Source: Lethocerus indicus
Lineage: Eukaryota; Arthropoda; Insecta; Hemiptera; Belostomatidae
NCBI GenBank assembly: GCA_019843655.1
Contig: JACDQD010000004.1
Span: 28,221,872 to 28,285,871, forward strand
Length of the DNA stretch: 64,000 nucleotides
Direction of reading: 5' to 3'
The notes beneath the pieces were generated by a model that searched no databases, was not told where the DNA came from, and saw only the letters and a program-made list of their open reading frames with translations. The translations under genes and the position numbers were made by a program. Below are positions 36,317 through 51,165 of the stretch, piece after piece (position 1 is the stretch's first letter; every line of letters starts with the position of its first letter).

Positions 36317-39067
36317 ATGCGTCCCTCCACCCGGCTTAATTACACTGCTCTGTAAGACGAACCCGGCCCCTTCAGCCGGCCTCTGAGCCTATTATTATCG
36401 GTATTTCGGTCCTTAATCCGGCTTCGATAATGAGCGGACGATGATTCATGTAACAGCGGCGGCAAATACCGATAGTGTGTGCTTTACCGCACGAAACCGA
36501 GTATATAAATAACACTCACCGGATTGACACACCGAGGTAGACAAGTTCGATATAAAAAAATATACGGTCATCATTTTGACACAGATAAATGGCAATATTA
36601 AATAAGAATTCAAATCCATTCTTATCTCCCCAATAAGCCCATAATAAAATGTTGTGGGCACATTCGCGATTTTGACCAAAAAATGCTGAAATATTGAAAA
36701 GTAAAACAAGAAATCGCAAACTAAAAAGCCGATTAAAGAACAAACCTTGTGCATTACGTGAGCATGATAATATGATTCTTCTACAAGAGACGGGCAAAAT
36801 TACGTTAGTGACAGAATGCTAATACCGTTCTGGTTTAATACCAAATAAGCGAGCCCAATTTCAAGCGTGATGGCACTCCAATTCTTCACGGACCTTCCGC
36901 AAAAAACACACCACAAGAACTTGCGAACCTAATAGTTGAACTGATTTTCATTTGAACAGGGTACGAGCGTGTCGACGAGTGTGACTAAACCTGTCGGTCT
37001 GTAAATCCTCCTCTTATCTGTTCGAAGGTAGCCACGTGGAGAAACTGTGTCACCTTGGTCCCATTATGTCACATTCTGTTTTTACATGACAATGTACATA
37101 ACACGGTCTTTACGTGAGTTTTGTATATAAATAAAATATGCATTCCGATCAACGAAAAACGTGTGTAAAATGGTTTACCCCATCAACGCAGAGTCCCAGC
37201 GGCAAAGTTCCAGAGTCTGAAAGAATTTCACTTTATATTTTTAATTCAAATGTCGAAAATGATGATCAAACTGTTTATTTTTAGTGAATCTTCATTGATA
37301 ACTAGCGTTCGAATTTGGAGCACTCGGAACATCTGAATAAATACCTCGTTGCGCATAGTTCATTCTGTTGATTAGAAATAAATGTATTCCGCTTTTGATT
37401 TGTTTACCTGCCTTGTATGAGATGTGAAGAGAATGGCCGTGTAACAAATATGTACTGGTCGTGAGGGCAGAAATATGAGGCATCGGGTCAGCGATTTTCC
37501 GAGTGCATTTCATAAGGGGACCCTCTCACACGTTCGGACGCGATAAAATTATGAAGGTCGGCCGTAGTGAAGAGCTGAAAAGAGGAGAAGAAGAGAGAGG
37601 GAGATAGAGAGAAAGTGAGAGAGCTCCACAGATTGTTTCCTTCCTGGAGAATTTTTTCAAGTGTTGTTCTTCCGCTTGAAGTGGGGCCCTCTACCGGGCG
37701 GCCTCCTGCCTGCCAGTCTCCTTCCCTTTTCTCCATATTTACATTGTCCGCGTAAACTCTCAAGTTACTAATGCCCAACTGCGGTCAACCCCACTGTCAC
37801 TATCGACTATTTGTACTTGTTTTCGTTCAAACGCTCGCAAATGTCGACAACCGCGGTTCTGAATTTCCTCCAAGACTTTCACCGCCATTCAATAGGATAA
37901 TACGATACGGCCTTAGATAAATAAAAAAAAGAGAAGAATCTAGTAGGAATTTTCCTTTAAGTAGCATTTGTAACTAATTAAAACTGAGGAACTGAAAACT
38001 AGAGAAAAACTCGATAAATTCAGTTGCTCTAGACGTGACCGTAACAACCCCTTTCCCATATAACACATCCGTTGTAAGGCCGCTCCGAAATGCACGTGGA
38101 TCATTTTTTAAATGATAAGTAGGTTTCGTCCAAAAGAGTCCGGAATAGTTGTAAAACCGGTGGTAGGGCCTCAACTTGAAGATCCCGTGGTCATATTCCG
38201 TTGTTGTCTCCAATTTCCTTTCAGTCAGAAGTTTTAACACGATAGATCAACAACCAACCTGGTGAGAATTTATGAGTTAACTCCCAAAGATAATTTTTCT
38301 AGGCATTGACAAATCTAGGTACAAACAAATCTGTGTACCTCGTATGGTTAGAATAAAGTACTTAACAATGTTCGTTGGTCGTATTTTTTTGAATATCTGT
38401 GCGAAAATATTTTCAATAATTCAATAGTTTCAATATTTTCTGCATTGTTGTAAAATGAGAATACACATATTACAATTTGACCGAGTCGAGTGTGATCGAT
38501 TTATTATTTATTCTTCAATTTTATTCTGAGCCGAAAATCTACTTCTTGCGAGTTTTCTACTTGAATTTCGAGTTTTTTTTTTACTCGCGATCAGCCCTAC
38601 TCAGCCAACACAGTAATGAGGTTCCGGTCCAGACATTCATTCTGAGGCAAAGACGAAGTTTCTAATAAGGGACTTGGGCTTTGAATACGCTCTCTCCATC
38701 CATCTCAACTTAGTTCCTCTTTACTTAATGTAGGGCCAGTGCCAAGGGAACTGAATTGATTAGCGCCAACTTCGGTCCAATGAGATATTGCGCTATATTG
38801 TAATCAGTAATGGAGTTGAACAAAAAGTCCGCGTTGAATATTCATATTGCATTATGCATGCTTGGACATGCATCAAGTATAATGTAAAAATCGGATAAGA
38901 GAAGGGTTTCAAATAAGGATGAAAAAGGTAAACATAAAATAAGTTATTTTACTTATTACTATGTGGATGTTCTACAATTTCACTCGCAGTATTAGGCATT
39001 ACAGTTATAGCCACCCTCGTATAGTTCTAGTATACGATATTGTGTTGTACACAATTAGGGGTAATAA
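36313..39067. other. non-coding stretch with a purine tract
   Basis: No gene is seen. A purine-rich tract (GA, GGA and GAA words) runs from about 37574 to 37622. A small hairpin ATGCATG/CATGCAT with a 6-base loop lies at 38854-38873. Open frames of up to 102 codons are unrecognisable; the hydrophobic one at 36446-36754 (minus) sits in AT-rich DNA, where such composition arises by chance. Confidence 0.55.
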
Positions 39068-39099
39068 TATAATATTATAATTATTATTATAATATTATA
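39068..39099. repeat. AT-only inverted repeat, 14-bp arms
   Basis: Arms at 39068-39081 and 39086-39099 are perfect inverted copies around a 4-base spacer, within a longer stretch made of AAT and ATT words. It could form a cruciform. It may simply reflect low-complexity sequence. Confidence 0.8.
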
Positions 39100-42000
39100 A
39101 TATCATAATGAGATTATTTATTATTATTTATTAATAATAAAAGGAATGTTTAGTTCACATCAACTATTGTTGAAAGGTCTAATTTACATGCAAGGTTCGT
39201 TTTATATGCCTAAAGAGCGATAGAGTGATATAATCGAATCAGTGTGGGACTTGGACAAACACAATTAGTATTCCTGCAAATGCTAATTATACATAGTTTG
39301 GCCACAATAGTTCAACATTGCTAACTAGCGGGAACATGTGTTGCACAATTTCGAGCAGAATAGCGGGTTAATAGGAAAGTACAGGCGATTTTTCCGGACA
39401 TATTGTATTACTACTGTGAACTTCATACAACTGAATGGTCGTAATTATTTTATTATTTTGACCAGTGTATACAGTCAAATATAGTCGAGCGAGTCAAATA
39501 AAAGGGAATGGAATCATTTCGATCCCGCGGTAATACTGGATTAAAAGGGGGAATATTTATACAACATCAAGAAGCCAGAAAACGATATTTCGACTCAGCT
39601 ATTGTATGCCTGCCTCTAATGTTATCATAAGGCTTTAATATTGGATTAATGTTGTAGCGCTCGAAATCCGGCTCAATAGGGGAGGGAACATACTCATTTC
39701 CGTTTACAAACCGACCGCAATTTCCTCGCTCAAATATTATTTCAGACTTTACAATTTATAAGTACCGCGTATGAATTGGTTTCGCGGGAAATTTTGTTTT
39801 CATTGACAACAGTTGTGTAGGCAGCTGACAATTTGATTTCGACCGAGTGCGAAGGTTATAAGTTGTAGGTATTTTATTTCAAACATGATAACTGAATATA
39901 GTGGAGAGTAAGAAATGCATTGGCCAACTGTAGGAATTAATTGCTGTTCGGATGAGAAAGAAGAGCCGATTCGGAAATTGATGCTGGGGACTAGCTATGT
40001 GGATCGATCGGCTGTGGGCTTCTCTGACTTGTAATAGCTTTGTCCGGCTCGTTAGTGTATAGTCACCGAATAGTCAATATTTGGTTTGACTAGTGAACTT
40101 GGCTTTTGGGGGTAGGAGCGAGGGTGGCCTATCTCGGTCTGACCGAGTACTCTTCTACACCACCCCACAAACCCCTCTGGCTATTCTTAGAAACCGGGCT
40201 CCTTTTTCACGACTCCCTGCGTCCCGCTTATTTATTCCTCTCTGCCGTCAGAGGAATTCATACTTTCCCCCGTATTTCGTCTTGCGTGTTGGTCAGAGTG
40301 AAAGAAGAAAAAATCTAAAAAAGAAAAACCCCTAACCACGCAACTGCAAAATAAAGTTCCAACCGACCAAAAAGTAAATTCGTCACTTAAACTGTTCCTT
40401 GAATAATTAAACTTATTTACAGTGGAGCGGATTTATCAAGAATAAATATATTTCTTTGTACAACGAAAGGTATATATTCGATTAATTGTAAAATTACTTA
40501 ATTTTAGGGTAAAACTTTGAATCATCGTTACTATGTATATAACTTTAAATTAATTTGGTCCGGGATGGTTTGGCACAATATAATAATCAAATTTCTAGGC
40601 GGTTTTCGGCTCCTCGCCGTCTTCAGTAGGGTCCGCCCAGTAGATCAGAGTGGAGAGTTAAAAAAAAGCCGTTTTTATTGCTGAAAAGGTGCGGTCAAAT
40701 GGAATCAAGTGTCGCGGATGGAATGCTAGACCGCGCAGTGATAGGCTAGAAGAATTATGCGCGCATTGAAGCGTTGAAATTGAATTGAGAGGAAGGTTGT
40801 CTTAACATTTGTAATTTTAGGCTCACTTAGAAAACTTTTCAAAGGAATTTGTTATTTTAACTAAAGCGGTCCAAATGTCACGAAATGGCCCGATTGGCCC
40901 TTTCGTCAGGACGATAGTATTTCTAGAAATACGCTCCAACGCCGCAGCGCTTAAGTTCGAAGTGTTTCTAAAGTTTTCTATTTATTTTGTTATCTCCGCC
41001 GCGCATATTCGTAATCGCAGCTTCGTCGTAATAAAGTATTATTAACACAACCTTTTGGCACAGGCTGCCGAAACCTCGGGCGCACGTGTTTCACCATTTG
41101 AACGGCTGAGAGCCGTCCGCTTCTTCTACGGGCGCGGTACGGTTCCGAATATAACGGAAAGAGTATTATTTGTATGCTCCAACATTGTTTTCAACTTCTT
41201 TCCAATTTTAACATTGTTCCCGGTGTCCTGCAAAGTTGTGTTGAAAATGTCCAGTAAGATATTAATGAAATAATATGAAATTCGAGTTCACGCATGGAAC
41301 TGACTCAAATATCACTATCATGGAACGAAGGCTTCCAGAGATAATTTACTTTCAAATTCAAAAATTATGAATAAATACATTCTCAATGTACATCGCTAAG
41401 TAAAATATCACATGCTTTGACATACGTTCGGCATTAACAATTTTGAATAACGTGCCTGTTACGTTTGCTGTTTTAATCGGTTAATGAAATGTTAACAGCG
41501 ATTTTGTTTCAATACACTAATTAATAATACCCGTATTCGTGTAGTTCAAGGTGTGCACAATAGGAATATTAAACCTCTTAGAGACAAAGTAAATCATTTT
41601 GTGTGATAAGTTCGCTGTATAGAATCGCGTAAACTGCAGCGCTGGACTTTAGTAGAAAAGCTTAAGGAAGAAGTCCCAATGAGTTAGCCCGGGGCTCTTT
41701 TTCATTAGCCCTTTGCAACAAAGTGCTTGGAACTTTATTTTCAAGACATTGCAGTGGCTTCGGGGCGTTATGTACTAACCATTTTGGCCCTTTTTTTCCC
41801 TTTGCTGGGTTCATTTTCTAGTTTCAAAAGTATACCCTGATGAAAGGCCTTTTAAATAATTCTTTTGATCATTATCCGCTAATTTTAGAAGTAATATCTC
41901 CTCTGTTACTAACTGTTCATATTCTGAAACTTAAGTGGACGCCAATACGGGCCTAATTTATACTATTAACAGCGTCTCTGATGTTACCAGGACATTAAGA

Positions 42001-45000
42001 AAAGGCAATAATAATTTACTTAACAGGGGTTGAGTAAAAATTAAAATGCATTTACTTTCAAAACAAAGAGATTTACTTCGTACTAAATATTCACTTGCCG
42101 AGGCATTACTTGTTGCAAGATCATGACACACATACTTTTTCTGTTTATTTCACATTTTCCGAGCCAAGTTGGGATGTTGTTGCTTCGTTAATTTTTTAAT
42201 TATGTAAATAATTAATCAGATAATTAATAAATCAAATGAAACCAATCATACGGAATAAAATTATAATGGAATTCACAATGACAATTAGATCAGAATTTCC
42301 AGTTGCCTTAGTTCAGTCGATTATAAATATAAAATTATAATTTAATATAACAAGTTCTGGATAATTTTAATAAAATGCAGGGAGGAAGTATTTCTGTGTC
42401 GAGCTTCCTAGAATTGTTTTAAAATTTTATAAATAAGGTGTGTCCACGCAAAAGTGGATGGAGGTAAGAACTTTTCAGTATGTTACCACCTGGATTCGTC
42501 AATATTTTTGAAATTAAATCAAAATATTCATGCATGAAACTGTAATTGCAATGAGATCTTTGTCCGTAGTACTTTTCGTACAGTCCTGGAAGCGCTCGTT
42601 ATCTGTTGGAATCTGGTTGAAATTTGAATGGGGGAAGAAACTGGAATTGAGTAGAAAATGGAGAGTCAATTATACAATAAAATTATACTTTGGGCCGGTA
42701 GTCGAAGCAAAAAAATAATTGGACTCCGAGTTTGGGTCTTGCCGGAAGGATAAGTTGAGTGGGAGGGAAGGTGATTGAAAAACAATCGTATTAACTCGAC
42801 TAGGCGGAGCATTCGGAATGATGGTTGATGGGGGGGGAGTCAAACTTTTCCCTTTACCAACTCTCCCTTTGAAATACTGAAAAAGCAAACAAGAGTACAT
42901 CCAGTACCGGCCCTTCTGATCTTGTCCCTTAAACTTGTAACGCGTTCGACGGCGGCAACATCGATTGAATACGTACGTATAAACAGAATAAATAAATACA
43001 GATTTAGACATTTCGAATACGTCAAATCTTCAAAGCCAATACACGCTACAATTAAATAGCTGGTCGCGATTCACCAAACCTATAAGCCGTAAATATAACT
43101 CTCCATTGAATGAGACTTGTGTTATGCATAATTTTATAATCACTATAACACACATTGTAAGTCTTGAAATTGCCCATGGCGTTATATTTCCTCCACATGA
43201 AACTGCATTTCTTATAATTTGTGAGGTATTTAATTACTGACGGAATGGTGGCTTCTCTCAAGTCAGCATGGTGAAAATAAATAATTCTGAAACATAGAAC
43301 AAAAAATTTTACTTCCATACATTGTACTATTGAGCCCGAAAAATATCCAACCAATGTTTTAGCGTATCACCTTAGTGTTATTTAGTTATATTTAGTTTAT
43401 TGTTATCATAATTGAACCACCAAATTGGAACGTACTCTCCGGAGTAATTTTCTGCCCTGTGTATCACTATTCGGGGAATAATCCAACCGAGGTGAAGTTT
43501 AGTATAACCACGATCAGTAACTGTTTCTTCTAATTGTTTTAATGATTTCTTTTTGTAGTTTGCGGAATTTAATGAATGAAATGTGAGTTCGAGCCCCACC
43601 CCACGTACCTACATTGAGTTTCGTAATAATCCATTGCGGAAAGATAATAAACGTCTCGTGTTTCATTCTAATGGGTTCTGCTGAATCCTTCCAGGACTAC
43701 TCAAGCATATATTTATAATTTGTTTATAAATTAAATATTGTTAGTTCTTCACCTAATAGACTGCTATGATTTTTTCATCAACTCATATCATACATTTACT
43801 ATATATTGAGATTGAAAATCAGTTACTATTAATTACGGACGAATTACTTTGTTCTTTCGCTTTCTTCTCATCCCATTTGAATTTCTCGTTATTTATACTA
43901 ATTAAAATGGGCAGAGTGCGAATGCCACGCTTATTAAAAGCCCAGAAGTTATTGCCATTATGCAAATTCGCTAAAACTCGTCGAAGTAAAACCGTTGACG
44001 AAGATTGGAGCAGTGGGTGAATCAACAGTAGAATTATCTACAATTCAAATGGCATTCAACTAGCGTTATTTATTCTTACGGCTTTCTCAGATTCTGCGCT
44101 TTTTAATTTTTATATTTAATTGGACTATGCGCCTCAAATTCTGTCGATAATACCATCTTTCGGTTTATATTGGGGGGAAAGGAGTTTTTCTCTCTCTATC
44201 TCTCCCTCCCTCTCGTTTTCCTATTACCTCCTTCATTATTTTCTTTTTAATCTGCGGAAAGCAAAATGCGGATAATAACATAAAAAACGGAAGCATATAT
44301 TTATTCATTCGAGAATTATTTTCCGCAATCAAAATTCGGATTCTTAAATATCAAATTCACATTCTTATTATTGCATCGTGATTATTTTGAATGATATTTT
44401 CTTTAAAATCATGATTCGTGAAGTATTGTACCTCATTTCATTCTAAAGTAACTTTAATGTCATTATTCGAACGGTCCATCGTCTCCACCTGCTAATTTGC
44501 TCCTATAGTAGTCCCAGCGTAGACCTTTTTCATCGGCAACCAAATTTAGAATGACGTAAATAATATACCAATTAATAATTTGTATTAGCGATGACCAGAC
44601 GCCGGAAAAGTTACAATATAGGTAAAGCTATGGGACCGGAGATCGTGAGTGTGGCAATATTCCAAATTCACGTATCTTAAATCGCATATCATAAATTTTA
44701 TACATCCGAAAGAGTCCATGTGTTCTAATCATATCGCTAAAGCAAAAAGTAATATCCCTTAATTTATACAGCTTGAACAGCGGTAGTTTCAAAAGTCGAT
44801 GAAATGGAAATATTTCTCGAATAACATGAAATGTTATGGTGTTTCGTTACCGGTCGCGCTTTTTACGATTTGGGTAGATTTTTGTTGCGTGAACTATTAG
44901 CTTTCGAAGTAACTGATATATGTGTGTGGACGATGTGTCGTCTCGTAGTTTATTCAGTTCGGTTTTATTTCGAAACAAACTTTCAGATTTCCGGACAGAC

Positions 45001-46100
45001 TTTTTCCACCCGTTCACGTATGCGTTGGTAAGAAACATATTGGAACTGAGCCGGGTCCGCGGACTTCTTTGAGAATGGAGTTCTTTGGAAACTTCCTTTA
45101 TTCCCTTAAAGCCGGATCTTTGCCGCCAGACCGGTTCCCGATCGTAGTCGAACAGGACGGATTGGATAAAATTGTGATTTTTATTTTGCGGGCGGGGGTG
45201 CGGTTGGTGGTGCCAAGTGCTGGCACAATGCTGGAACCTTGGATCCGTCACTTAGAGAGGTGTGTTAGTGATATTTTTAGTGATACTCTGATTAATGTAC
45301 TACAACATGCATTAACTCCATTGGCGTCATTGCAGTATTCCTGATGGCATTATATGAAAAGACAATGCCTTAAAAACATTTAAAACAATAATTAACATTT
45401 AAAAAATGTTTCATTCATTTATGGCGTTAATTAATTTATTTTTGCACTTAAATACCGATATACCCTTTAATATATCTGATATATTAATAAATATTTCTCG
45501 CTCTTTAGAATTCCCTTTCATTTCTGCTCATGCTTCTCAAAATGACTTGAAAGAAATGCAATTATTAAATATGTTCAATAAATGTATATAAATTTTAAAA
45601 TAATTCTTATACTTTTGGATCTACCAGTAGGGAGGATCGTTTTTCATACAATAAGTTCAGATCCGTCTGTTTAAGGGATGAACGAGGCGTGGGTCGTAAA
45701 TCTTCGGAAAGACATTGAAATATAAAGACAAATGTTTTCACATTCGGGCTTCGGTCTCTCTGTGGAAATGTTTGTCAAATGTGTGCTCGTGCGTGTCCAT
45801 CATTATAGTGTAGTTGCTGCATGTTATTCGCGACAAAAATTGACCGCCGGGCTTCTCGGTTATTTGCAATTCCGACCCTGCCTTGTCCGCCCCCACTATA
45901 TTACCCTCCGATTCCGTTTTCGACCGCGCTTCTTACTTTCCGTTTCGGTATTTCACGTAATAACCGAGTTGAAAAATGTATTCCTTCCGCAGTGAGCGCC
46001 GCAGAAAAATTGTTTGGTCGACCAGAAATCATATTTCTCTGATTCGGACCCGTTCTGACCACCTACGCGCGACAAAGCCCTCCCCACTGTGACCGTTATG

Positions 46101-46186
46101 TGGTATAACAGAGCCTGGTATAACAGAATGCTGCCGAGAACTGTCCGTTACCTGTGATCTCTCGCGTCAATCATAACGTCAATCAT
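46101..46186 (+). repeat. two adjacent pairs of short direct repeats
   Basis: TGGTATAACAGA occurs at 46101-46112 and 46116-46127. CGTCAATCAT occurs at 46165-46174 and 46177-46186. Each pair has its copies nearly abutting, as produced by local slippage or templated repair. Confidence 0.85.
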
Positions 46187-49047
46187 TGGTCCTGATTGTG
46201 TATTTCATTAGCCAGCAATATGCGCAGGACCTTGATCTCGCGTCCCACTTGACACTGATACCAGTTGTGCACACATGTCCGATTTGGGTATCCATGGGGA
46301 TATATTTTCGATACAGCAGGGCTATTGCTGCTTTGTTATAACCCTTTAGAAATGAATGTATGAATTTTCAGCACGTACGTACGAAATATTGCTTTTGAGA
46401 ACAGTCTTAAGCATTATAACTAGAGAAATAGCTATAGAGGAATATTGTAAGACTTATTTCCCCTTTTCTGTGCCGCCGAATGATGACCATCATCGGATGT
46501 AATTCGCGAATTTCCTAATAAAATTATTTCGAAGGAATTCAATTGTGAATGTCAAAGTGACAGTCCAACAATGCAGAAGGTACAAATAGAAGATTATGTT
46601 ATGCGAGGTAATACTCCGTCATTTATGTGCCCATTTAATATATCTCCAGGAGCACAATGGGATGACGCTGAGATATTTGTTCCCGTCCGATGTAATAAAT
46701 AGGGCCAAATAAGGGTGGGTGGGAGAGGGGAGTGAGACGCGGCGAGCCATGACTTATTGTGCCGGTCCCGGTTTTCGACGTTTGAGCTTCAGTAGTCACA
46801 ATAAGGCAGAGCTCATTATTTCAACTTATCTTCTCAGACTTCCTTTTGAAGTGGAAGATCGCTGGGAGAATCAGTTATTTCAAAACGAGAACGGTACCTC
46901 GGGAACGGGCAACAACATAAATCGATGTTCTTATGGAATATTTAGTTATTAGCGGAAATATCAAAGTTCTCTGAACCATTCGGCATATCGCCTGCGTAAA
47001 ACATAGTTAAATGATCAGAAAAGGTGTACGTGACCTAGTAGATATTTAAAGCTGAATGAGTTATCAGGATTGTTGAGTTTGACTGTTTATGACTCTACTT
47101 TCAGTTGTAACAACAATCGTGTTATTACCAGCCGGTTGAATGACGATCAGAAAGAAGAAAATACTGCTGCGTAGACCGAAGCTTGGTCGTGACACTCGTA
47201 CCAGAACGACAATTAGTCGCGCCCGTTTCACGCTATAAAACTGGGCATGACTTCATATGTCCAAGACGATCTAGTCTTTTAACAACAGATAAGAAACGGA
47301 TGTTCAAACTGGCAGAATTAGTCACACTTGTCGTTACAAGAACGTTCCGGCTTCAAATGATAATATCGTTTACGATAAGATTCAGGGTTTGTTTGGAGGA
47401 CTGTGTAGGAATGAAATGTAAGCCGGTTTAGGCCCGAAGGGAGGGCGAAATGCCGTAGGTCTTTCCACGCTGATCTAATTAGACACTTAAGGCAGGTTCA
47501 GAGGGCAACCTTCACTTACTTCAGTTAAGAGGCGGAGGAGAGTCGTCAATTGTTAGTTAAAAAGGTGTTCTTCGCTTTGTAACTAACTATTGGCGGTGGC
47601 GGGAAGCTGAAACCGTTCCAGTTCCAGACCGAATAGACGAGCGGAAAAAGTCACGGGTTCGATAAATTAAATAGCACCAATCATCCTCTTGATTGATTTC
47701 TCCCGAAAGCGTTTAAACATTAAACTGTGTTCTTCCGCGGGCTCAGATTGTTCCTGGAGAATTCACAACTCTTTCCGAAGTTCTGTGCGATAACCTGACA
47801 GCTCGATTGGCAACTGAAAATAAATTTTTGAAAACATAAAAAACAGTGGAAATGGAAAAACTAAACAATGTAAAATAAAATGCTTCTGAAAGAAAAAGAA
47901 AACAGTATAACAATTGAAAATTGTTGCCACCGGAGGTATAATTCACCCATAATATAGGGTCGTTAATTAACTTAAACTTTTCACATTGCTTCTTTCTACA
48001 ATAGTTAAAATGTAATGTTGTAAATGTAATTTTTAAATTGCTAACGTGTTAAACATTAAACTTTCGACCACTCCACAGCGGTTATAGAAGATGGATGTAA
48101 GAAAGGATAAGAACATATCTAGCTTCCATTCATCATTCAAAAATTATGTTACTATTCGGACGCGAGTCATCTATCAAAAAACGTAATTGATGAACGAGGC
48201 CGACCGGCTCACGTGGCCCCTGAAAATGTATCGCTCGGACCCGTTCCATTCGGCCACAATGCGTTTCTGCAACTTTTATAACCAGATGTTCTCAATTTTC
48301 TCCCTTCATAAATCAAAATCAAAGTTTACTTTCAGCCACATTTGATATTATTATATTTGATATACTGATGACACATTTTCATATTTAACTTGGTTTAGCG
48401 TCGTTTTATTTCGGAATTCAGTACCCGAATTAAAATAAAGTTTGGAAAATGCCATAGGTGACTTTCGAAAACCGCGAGACTTTTGAATGACGTCATTCTC
48501 GCGATCGTCTATCCTACACTGGTTTCTGCTTCTCGCCATCTCCAGTTGTACTCTTATGGTCAACACTAATTACATAATGTCCTATTCGAGGGCAATGTTA
48601 TTAGTTATTATTTGTTTCACAAAATAACACGTACTTTACGTAATTTACTTATTTTAAAACACTCAATTCATTTTGCCATACATAATCCAATGTACTATTC
48701 CCGGCGTTTGGGGTACGAATTGATTGAAATTTGTGCATGCAAACGCGGCATGACCGGATCTGAAATTGGAACATATTCCCGTTTTACATTATTTCGAACC
48801 GGACTGAATATGTAAACCGTGCATAAATAGTTGGCACCGTGCGGCGGTGTTTTCAGATCAACAGATTACGGAGCCTGGGCCGCACGCATTAAAATATATC
48901 GGCGTTGGGGGATGAGGTGGGTGGAGGGGGATGAAATCGATACCTATTTGCTGGCGGTGGTTTCACAAATTGTGGCCCATTACCTTTGGGTGGTAGGGGG
49001 GCGGGGGCGGCTATTTTTCTTAATAGACGTTGGGGACAATTTGACGA

Positions 49048-49070
49048 GCCCCCGCCCCCGCCCCCGCCCC
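49048..49070. repeat. (CCCCCG)n tract, possible G-quadruplex on minus strand
   Basis: Four closely spaced runs of four to five C separated by single G lie in a GC-rich patch. The complementary strand has the four G runs needed for a G-quadruplex. No gene start can be tied to it. Confidence 0.8.
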
Positions 49071-50771
49071 TCTGTACGGCCCTTTGGGGTGGCGTGCATT
49101 TGCGCCGCCAGTGGCGTCCCGCGAATGGGGCCCGTTTTGAATTATTGAAGCCGGGGGCGGTTTGGAGGCGACCGACCTTCACGCTTCGACCGATTGGCCG
49201 GCCGCGCCGCGCTCTCTTAACGCATCACCAATTCCCGATTTAAAACGGGGGTAACCGGATCGCTTCGTTAACCGACTCACCAAATTCGGCTTCGGCGAAC
49301 TATTTGCCCGTTATTCGGTCCCGTTCTACGATGTTCACCCGTGTGAACCAAATGGACGGACACTGGATGACAGTGAACCGAGAGAACTCATCTTCCACGC
49401 GCGAATTAATTCATAAATAACGGAAAATTTAATTGTACCGTAATATTTTCGTTCGCTGCAGCCAATTTTCGTCCCCTGCAAGTTATAACAAAAAATATTA
49501 AAACAATGAAATTTCGTTGAAATCAATGAAATACATAATTTTATATGATTTTACTTGTGCAGTAACCCAGAACTATTCTTGTGTTCACTCTTCCTATCTT
49601 GTCATCACGAACAATTTCGGTATCGAGAAAAATCAGTAAATTTCTGTATGGAATATGCAATATACAGAAATCTCTATCTGTTAGATAGCAGTCCCGTTTG
49701 TAACATAGCTATAACTGTGCTACTAATTTCAATTGTTAATGTACTGTTATGAATTTAATTATGGCAACTTAATTACTTGGCATTGGAACATTTGAACTGA
49801 TAGAACCATTTTGTTAAGATTCATTTGTTAATGCTCAGTCGGATGCTTAAATAACTGTCGCGATTTACTATAATTAAACAATATTTCTCCGTGATCACAT
49901 GAATCATTGTATTCGACATAATCCTAGCAGACCAGGAAACAGAGTCTCCGTATATATCCGTGTTTCCCGTACTAATTATTCAACTATTCTCCTATTTGAT
50001 TCTGTCAAAACACACAACTTTCACATTCTATTAAACCCGAGAATGCATAGAATTCGAGCCTGTTAATTTCGTATTATCGTAAATTTTTCGAGCGGCTCAC
50101 AAGTGCAGTTCAACGATTGGAGATTTGCCCGACTGGCAACAGTTGAAGATTTCGGTCCAAAGAATAAGAAATAGTTGTTTCATGACTGCTTACTTTTTGT
50201 TCTTGGTTATCTTGCGTAGTGGCCAGATCGTTAAAAGTGCCTATTTAGATTTAACAGAACATCAAAATTTAATTGTCCGAAACTCTCAGCGTGAGTGAAC
50301 ATTTTAAATTAAAGCACGCGCATTCTGTAATGACCGCTTGTTTTTACTATGATCCAAGGGGTGACCGAATATTTCCCACTTCGCGTTCCTAAACTGAATG
50401 TACCGTAGATTGTTGTATCATCATTAAAATGGGACCAGTTTTACCGGCGCTCACAGTTAGAGATGGTCTTTAAATAACATTGGCCGAGTGGCTGACATTC
50501 ACAAGCAATGTCGATGCGATTCTTGAATGCCGAATAGCGAATGTGTGACACAGCCCAAGCTAAAAATAAGTCATAAATGAATCATCGACATCGTCACGGG
50601 ACATCAAACAGTAAATCATATTATCGCAGCGAAAAGCTAATTTCAGCTGAATATTTTTCTTACTCTCTATGATTTTATCAAAAGAACAGATAAATTTGTT
50701 TTTACTTTTAAACAATTACAAAATGTACGTCATTAACCATGTTGTCCAATAATAATTGTACAAGGTTTTCG

Positions 50772-51161
50772 GTTATCACGTGGAATCCCCATACCCGACT
50801 CAAAAGAATCGACTTAAACAGAAAATTTGGACTGTTAAGGCCATTACTAAAACGGACATCAAAATTGACCTTAAGTAACAAACTGACAATATACAAAGCG
50901 ATACTTAAACCGACATGGACAAACGGTATAGAGCTATGGGGTTCTACCGAGACATCCAACATCGCTCACAGCCAGAGATTTCAGTCAAAAGTCCTTCGTA
51001 CTTAATGCTCACCGGTATGTTTCTAACCGCACAATCCACCATGACCTCAACATATCGAAAGTCGACGAAGTCGCAAAATACATGTGAAAAAAAATACATA
51101 CAGCATTTGCACTTATAACATTCAATGTTGATTGTACAAAATAAAAAAGGTTAAAAAAAAA
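50772..51161 (+). pseudogene. jockey-type non-LTR retrotransposon relic, end of reverse transcriptase
   Basis: The frame at 50739-51005 contains, from about 50775, TWNPHTRLKRIDLNRKF, then SKLTLSNKLTIYKAILKP, then IELWGSTETSNI and QRFQSKVLRT. This order and wording are typical of the region after the catalytic motif in jockey-clade reverse transcriptases, known from insects. After a stop at 51003, a one-base shift restores NAHRYVSNRTIHHDLNI and DEVAKYM. A further in-frame stop is followed by KKIHTAFAL, ending near 51115. The catalytic aspartate motif and everything upstream are missing, as in the usual 5' truncation. An AATAAA and A-rich stretch at 51138-51161 may be the original 3' tail, although the last part of the protein is also absent. 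I found no clear target-site duplication. The copy is dead. Confidence 0.87.
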
Positions 51162-51165
51162 GAGG

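Larger units (their letters stand above)
39100..50771. other. non-coding stretch, no gene recognised
   Basis: This is over 11 kb without a recognisable gene. Small items in it are a perfect 16-bp palindrome GTATTTCTAGAAATAC at 40917-40932, a pyrimidine-rich patch at about 44190-44216, paired short direct repeats at 46101-46186, and GC-rich patches at 40590-40760, 45060-45250 and 48840-49220. The 134-codon minus-strand frame at 44847-45251 has no recognisable domain and a basic, low-information composition. Confidence 0.5.

Noticed and set aside
43571..43600. A B-box-like string GTTCGAGCCCCACC suggesting a tRNA or SINE.
   Set aside because: No A box at the right distance upstream and no foldable cloverleaf.
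44847..45251. A 134-codon minus-strand frame.
   Set aside because: No recognisable motif, an opposing frame on the other strand, and no splice or promoter support.
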